Positions 14,055 through 17,174 of a DNA stretch of 17,174 bases are shown here, in pieces. The stretch covers positions 1 through 17,174 of the forward strand of contig JACUUW010000300.1 in the NCBI GenBank assembly GCA_014859075.1, read 5' to 3'. The notes beneath the pieces are model-generated. The model saw only the letters and a list, made by a program, of their open reading frames with translations. It was not told where the DNA came from and did not search any database. The DNA comes from Desulforudis sp. (GTDB lineage: Bacteria > Bacillota > Desulfotomaculia > Desulfotomaculales > Desulforudaceae). Numbering within the stretch: the stretch's first letter is position 1; each line of letters starts with the position of its first letter. A program made the position numbers and the translations under genes.

Positions 14055-14178
14055 TGAGACCGTTGATAAACGTCGCCTGGCTTTGTCAGGCGCCGCCTCC
14101 CGTGCGCTCGCGTACCACCCAGTACGCGTCGCTTCGGTCGGTGCCGCCTTCCGCGCCATGCTCGTTTGAACGGTCTCA
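14055..14178. mobile_element. 124-bp element with perfect inverted ends and inner hairpins
   Basis: The ends are perfect 10-bp inverted repeats, TGAGACCGTT (14055-14064) and AACGGTCTCA (14169-14178), extended after a short mismatch by AAACG (14068-14072) and CGTTT (14163-14167). Inside are two further stems: CGCCTG/CAGGCG (14074-14079, 14087-14092) and CGCGTAC/GTACGCG (14109-14115, 14122-14128). A GGYGCCGCCTYCCG motif occurs twice in direct orientation (about 14089 and 14138). The whole could fold as a long stem with side hairpins. It has no credible ORF. It may be a miniature non-autonomous element, a REP-like unit or a structured RNA; the mobile label is an inference. Confidence 0.5.
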
Positions 14179-14740
14179 AAGGTACCTAAAGTATGGTCGG
14201 CTTCCGATGGCACTGGTGTTATTGTTCAAACAGTGTAGTTTGCTTACAGGGATGCCGGGCGGCCGAAGACTAACGTCAAGTCGTCTGTGGTCAGTGCTCG
14301 GTCGGTGGTATAAGACATCCAGTTTGCTGTTCACTGATGACTGACGCTAAAACTGGTTGCGCTACGGGGAAGCCTTATTGCTGAGGTTGTGGGTGCCCGG
14401 GATGGCGTCCCCGGATCGCGACATTGCGGAGCGACGGTAACGGCGGCCGGCGAAAGCGAGGTCGGCGCTGCCGCCGACGAGGACGCGACGTACCTATAGG
14501 GAACAACCAGCGTAATCGGATCGTGCAGGCATCACTTTCGGTCAGCGTGTACGATTATCGATCGCAATGCGCAGGAGGCGTGGCAGCGCGCCCCGAGCCG
14601 AGCCGTTCCGCCGTCGGAGCGGAGCACCAGTCGCGGGAGGGGACGCCTGCAGCGGAGCACCGGCTTCGACCTGGTCGGTCGGGGGACGCCTGGCGGTACA
14701 CCAAGAGCAGACTTTAAGCTGAGAAAGCGGGGGATGCGGG
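14179..14740. other. Non-coding stretch between UPF0237 and UPF0210 genes
   Basis: About 560 bases with no gene that can be supported. The one plus-strand frame of note (14424-14717) is Arg- and Gly-rich with no motifs. Contents: a heptamer hairpin at 14282-14346; a GC-rich stem CGGCGGC/GCCGCCG (14441-14447, 14470-14476); and imperfect direct repeats at 14618-14649 and 14651-14692, sharing AGCGGAGCACC and GGGGACGCCTG. It looks like layered repeat insertions rather than a decayed gene. Confidence 0.5.
14282..14346. repeat. Imperfect inverted repeat built from heptamers
   Basis: CGTCTGTGGTCAGT (14282-14295) is complementary at 11 of 14 positions to ACTGATGACTGACG (14333-14346). The right arm is two heptamers, ACTGATG and ACTGACG; the left arm continues as CTCGGTC GGTGG. 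The unit resembles the ACCGACG repeat inside queA. Confidence 0.55.
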
Positions 14741-16099
14741 ATGCTGGGCCTGGACGAAATCATCCAAACCATCCGGATGATCCAGAATGAAAACCTTGAT
14801 ATCCGCACGGTCACGATGGGGATCAGCCTGCACGATTGCGTCGACTCGGACCCGGATTCCCTGTGTCGGAAGATTCACCGGAAAATCACCGGCGTGGCCG
14901 GGAGGCTGGTGTCTGTCGCCGAACAAATCGAGCGGGAATACGGCATTCCGATTGTGAACAAGCGTATCGCGGTGACCCCGCTGGCGCTGGTTGCGGGCGG
15001 GCAGGACCCGGAGGCTTACCTGGCCTTGGCCCGGACGCTTGACCAAGCCGCCCGCGATGTCGGCGTTAACTTCATCGGCGGGTTTTCAGCGTTGGTGCAC
15101 AAGGGCTTCACCGGGGGAGACCGACTCCTGATCGAGACCATCCCCGACGCCCTCGCGACCACCGAGCGGGTCTGCGCTTCGGTGAACGTGGCCACCACCA
15201 AGGCCGGCATCAACATGGACGCGATCTACCTGATGGGCCGAACCATCAAGGAAACGGCCGCGCGTACCGCCGACCGGGACGGGCTCGGCTGCGCGAAACT
15301 GGTGGTGTTTGCCAACGCGCCCGAAGACAACCCCTTCATGGCCGGTGCTTACCACGGAGTCGGGGAACCGGAGTGTGTGCTCAACGTGGGCGTGAGCGGG
15401 CCGGGTGTGGTCAAAAACGCGGTTGCGCAGCTCCCGGACGCCGACCTGGGTGCCCTAGCCGAACAAATTAAAAAAATGGCCTTCAAGGTTACCCGCATGG
15501 GCGAACTGGTCGGGCGGGAGACAGCGCGAAGGCTCGACGTGCCCTTCGGGATTGTAGACCTTTCCCTGGCTCCGACCCCGGCGGTCGGGGACAGTGTGGC
15601 CGAGATCATCGAGTCCATGGGCGTCGAGGTCTGCGGAGCCCCGGGAACGACCGCGGCACTGGCGCTGCTGAACGACGCCGTGAAGAAAGGCGGCGCCATG
15701 GCTTCCTCATACGTTGGTGGTCTTTCGGGGGCGTTTATTCCGGTGAGTGAGGACGCCGGAATGATCAGGGCTGTGGAATCCGGCGCCCTGAGTCTGGACA
15801 AACTGGAAGCAATGACAGCGGTTTGCTCGGTTGGGATTGACATGGTCGCCCTGCCGGGAGACACAACCGCCGAAACCATCGCCGCCCTGATCGCGGACGA
15901 GATCGCAATCGGCGTGGTAAATCACAAAACCACGGGGGTCCGCCTGATTCCCGTGCCCGGAAAGCGGGAGGGGGACTTCGTGGAGTTCGGCGGCCTTTTG
16001 GGTCGGGCACCGGTGATGCCGGTCAACCGGTTCGGCGCGGCCGGTTTTGTGCGGCGGGGCGGCCGAATCCCCGCGCCGGTGAGCAGTTTGACCAACTGA
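14741..16099 (+). CDS. UPF0210 (DUF711) family protein
   Basis: A 452-residue protein of the UPF0210 family. Its start, LDEIIQTIRMIQNENLDIRT then VTMGISLHDC, and the glycine-rich middle (FIGGFSALVHKG, NVATTKAGINMDAIYLMG) are recognisable. The family is distantly related in fold to the pyruvate formate-lyase / anaerobic ribonucleotide reductase barrel, but the glycine-radical motif is not apparent. No reaction is established. MLGLDE begins at ATG 14741 behind a G-rich but imperfect SD. It is commonly paired with the UPF0237 ACT protein, which here lies 690 bases upstream. The next gene starts 33 bases after its stop, so those two may be cotranscribed. Confidence 0.9.
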   Translation: MLGLDEIIQTIRMIQNENLDIRTVTMGISLHDCVDSDPDSLCRKIHRKITGVAGRLVSVAEQIEREYGIPIVNKRIAVTPLALVAGGQDPEAYLALARTLDQAARDVGVNFIGGFSALVHKGFTGGDRLLIETIPDALATTERVCASVNVATTKAGINMDAIYLMGRTIKETAARTADRDGLGCAKLVVFANAPEDNPFMAGAYHGVGEPECVLNVGVSGPGVVKNAVAQLPDADLGALAEQIKKMAFKVTRMGELVGRETARRLDVPFGIVDLSLAPTPAVGDSVAEIIESMGVEVCGAPGTTAALALLNDAVKKGGAMASSYVGGLSGAFIPVSEDAGMIRAVESGALSLDKLEAMTAVCSVGIDMVALPGDTTAETIAALIADEIAIGVVNHKTTGVRLIPVPGKREGDFVEFGGLLGRAPVMPVNRFGAAGFVRRGGRIPAPVSSLTN

Positions 16100-16132
16100 A
16101 GCGTTTACTCCCCAATAGGAGGCGGCATTGAA

Positions 16133-17174
16133 GTGGCGGAGCGGTGCGAGGTCGTCATCGCGGGGGCCGGTCCCGCGGGTGCCCTCCTGGCCTACCACTT
16201 GGCCGGGGCGGGCCGGGAAGTCTTAGTACTTGAGAAACACCATCTGCCCCGGGTAAAGCCCTGCGGCGGCGGTGTCACCCCCAAAGCGGCAACACTCATC
16301 CCCTTCCCCTGGGATGAAGTCCTTGAGGGCGCCCTCAACCGTTCAACCTTTGGTTTTCAAACCCTGCTGGAGTTGTCCTGGGACTATCCGATATGCCACA
16401 TGGTTCGGCGCGACCGGTTCGATCACTTCCTGGTGCGTGAGGCTGTCCGGGCGGGAGCCCGGCTGGTCGAGGGCGCTACGGTCACCGGTTTCGTGGACGA
16501 CGGGCGGAGCGTCGTCGTCCACGCTCCGGGAGGACCGTACCGGTGTGCACTGCTGGTCGGTGCGGACGGGGCACACAGCCGGATCGCCGCCCACTTGGGC
16601 CGGCCGTATCCAGAGGCCTTGGGTGCCCTTGGTGTTGTTACCGAGGTCCCGTACTCCCGCAGTGGCGAGGCGCTTGGGGAAATGCTTTCCGTCGATTTCT
16701 CGGCGGTGCCGGGCGGCTACGGCTGGGTCTTTCCCAAACGCGACCATCTCAGCGTCGGGGTGTACACCACCGATCCCCGCACAAAAAACCTCAAGGAACA
16801 CTTGTTGCATTACTTGAAACGGGAAGCCCTTCGGGGAGCCGGAGTCTTTCGTGCTTGTCCCATCCCGGTGGACTGGCGGGGGGATGGTCCGGTCGCCGGC
16901 AACCGGGTGATCCTGCTGGGTGACGCCGGCGGATTCGCCGACCCCATGACCGGCGAGGGAATTTACTGGGCCTTGTTCAGCGCCACTCTGGCCGCCGAGG
17001 CGGTGGCTGCGGGGGAACGTTCGTTGGCCAAAGTGGGCCCGGTGTACCAGCGCCTGGTGGAGGAACGTATCCGGCCCGAACTGCGCCGGCTTGCCCGCCT
17101 GGCCCGGGCCTTTTACCCCGTCGCCCACCGGGCCGTGCCGTTTCTACAAAAGCACCCCGACTTGGCCCAGGACT
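16133..17174 (+). CDS. Geranylgeranyl reductase family FAD-dependent oxidoreductase (partial)
   Basis: The open frame starts at GTG 16133, with SD AGGAGG 10 bases upstream, and runs 347 codons without a stop to the window edge. The N-terminus has the dinucleotide-binding motif VVIAGAGPAGALLAYHL (GAGPAG at 11-16) and VLVLEK ending the second strand. PCGGGV at 43-48 is a signature of the geranylgeranyl reductase family. LVGADGAHSRIA (142-153) and ILLGDAGGFADPMTGEG (about 259-275, Asp264) are the second and third FAD motifs. Such enzymes saturate isoprenoid chains of lipids or quinones, but many family members have unknown substrates. The C-terminus lies outside the window. Confidence 0.88.
   Translation, partial: MAERCEVVIAGAGPAGALLAYHLAGAGREVLVLEKHHLPRVKPCGGGVTPKAATLIPFPWDEVLEGALNRSTFGFQTLLELSWDYPICHMVRRDRFDHFLVREAVRAGARLVEGATVTGFVDDGRSVVVHAPGGPYRCALLVGADGAHSRIAAHLGRPYPEALGALGVVTEVPYSRSGEALGEMLSVDFSAVPGGYGWVFPKRDHLSVGVYTTDPRTKNLKEHLLHYLKREALRGAGVFRACPIPVDWRGDGPVAGNRVILLGDAGGFADPMTGEGIYWALFSATLAAEAVAAGERSLAKVGPVYQRLVEERIRPELRRLARLARAFYPVAHRAVPFLQKHPDLAQD

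Noticed and set aside
14424..14717. A 97-codon Arg/Gly-rich frame upstream of the UPF0210 gene
   Set aside because: Low-complexity translation of GC-rich repeat DNA; no motifs and no SD.

Overview
The window is about 60% GC and looks like the chromosome of a Gram-positive, spore-forming member of the Clostridia. The best guess is the Desulfotomaculum / Pelotomaculum / Desulforudis group. Evidence: the order bofC-like - ruvC - ruvA - ruvB - queH - queA - tgt - yajC - (HD protein) - secD - secF resembles Bacillus and Clostridia chromosomes, a BofC-type sporulation protein is present, SD sequences are strong, and GTG and TTG starts are common. The genus is an inference from layout and style; no database was searched.

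Region 1 (1-2254) is an accessory, partly decayed zone behind an rRNA operon. It opens with the 3' end of a 5S rRNA and its terminator. Then come a nested inverted repeat, a frameshifted DUF1858-type small gene, and a minus-strand copper-amine-oxidase-N-like gene broken by at least two indels. An intact minus-strand PIN toxin / Phd-type antitoxin pair follows, with a 12-bp tandem repeat upstream, and then about 450 bp with no convincing gene.

Region 2 (2255-3969) carries two apparently separate plus-strand genes: an amidohydrolase-2 family metal hydrolase and nadE (NAD synthetase), the latter ended by a clear terminator.

Region 3 (4088-10314) is a dense plus-strand run. A BofC-like membrane-anchored protein precedes RuvC (resolvase) and RuvA/RuvB (branch migration), which act together on Holliday junctions. 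Then come the three late queuosine genes: Tgt swaps preQ1 into tRNA, QueA converts it to epoxyqueuosine, and QueH reduces that to queuosine. A DUF2905 membrane protein and a small thioredoxin-fold protein lie among them. queH has no ATG, GTG or TTG start in its open frame and probably starts at ATT. queA carries an in-frame insertion made of 7-bp tandem repeats.

Region 4 (10303-13638) is the Sec accessory cluster: yajC, an HD-domain protein, secD and secF, with a promoter-like sequence inside the 3' end of tgt. Short heptamer-type repeats follow the secD and secF stops.

Region 5 (13639-17174) has the UPF0237 (ACT domain) and UPF0210 (DUF711) genes, known elsewhere as neighbours, here split by 690 bp of non-coding DNA. 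That DNA holds a 124-bp element with perfect 10-bp inverted ends, a second imperfect hairpin built from heptamers, and imperfect direct repeats. The window ends inside a geranylgeranyl-reductase-like FAD protein.

No complete new system is evident. The most unusual signals are the heptamer repeat families (one inside an essential part of queA), the 124-bp structured element and the apparent ATT start of queH.
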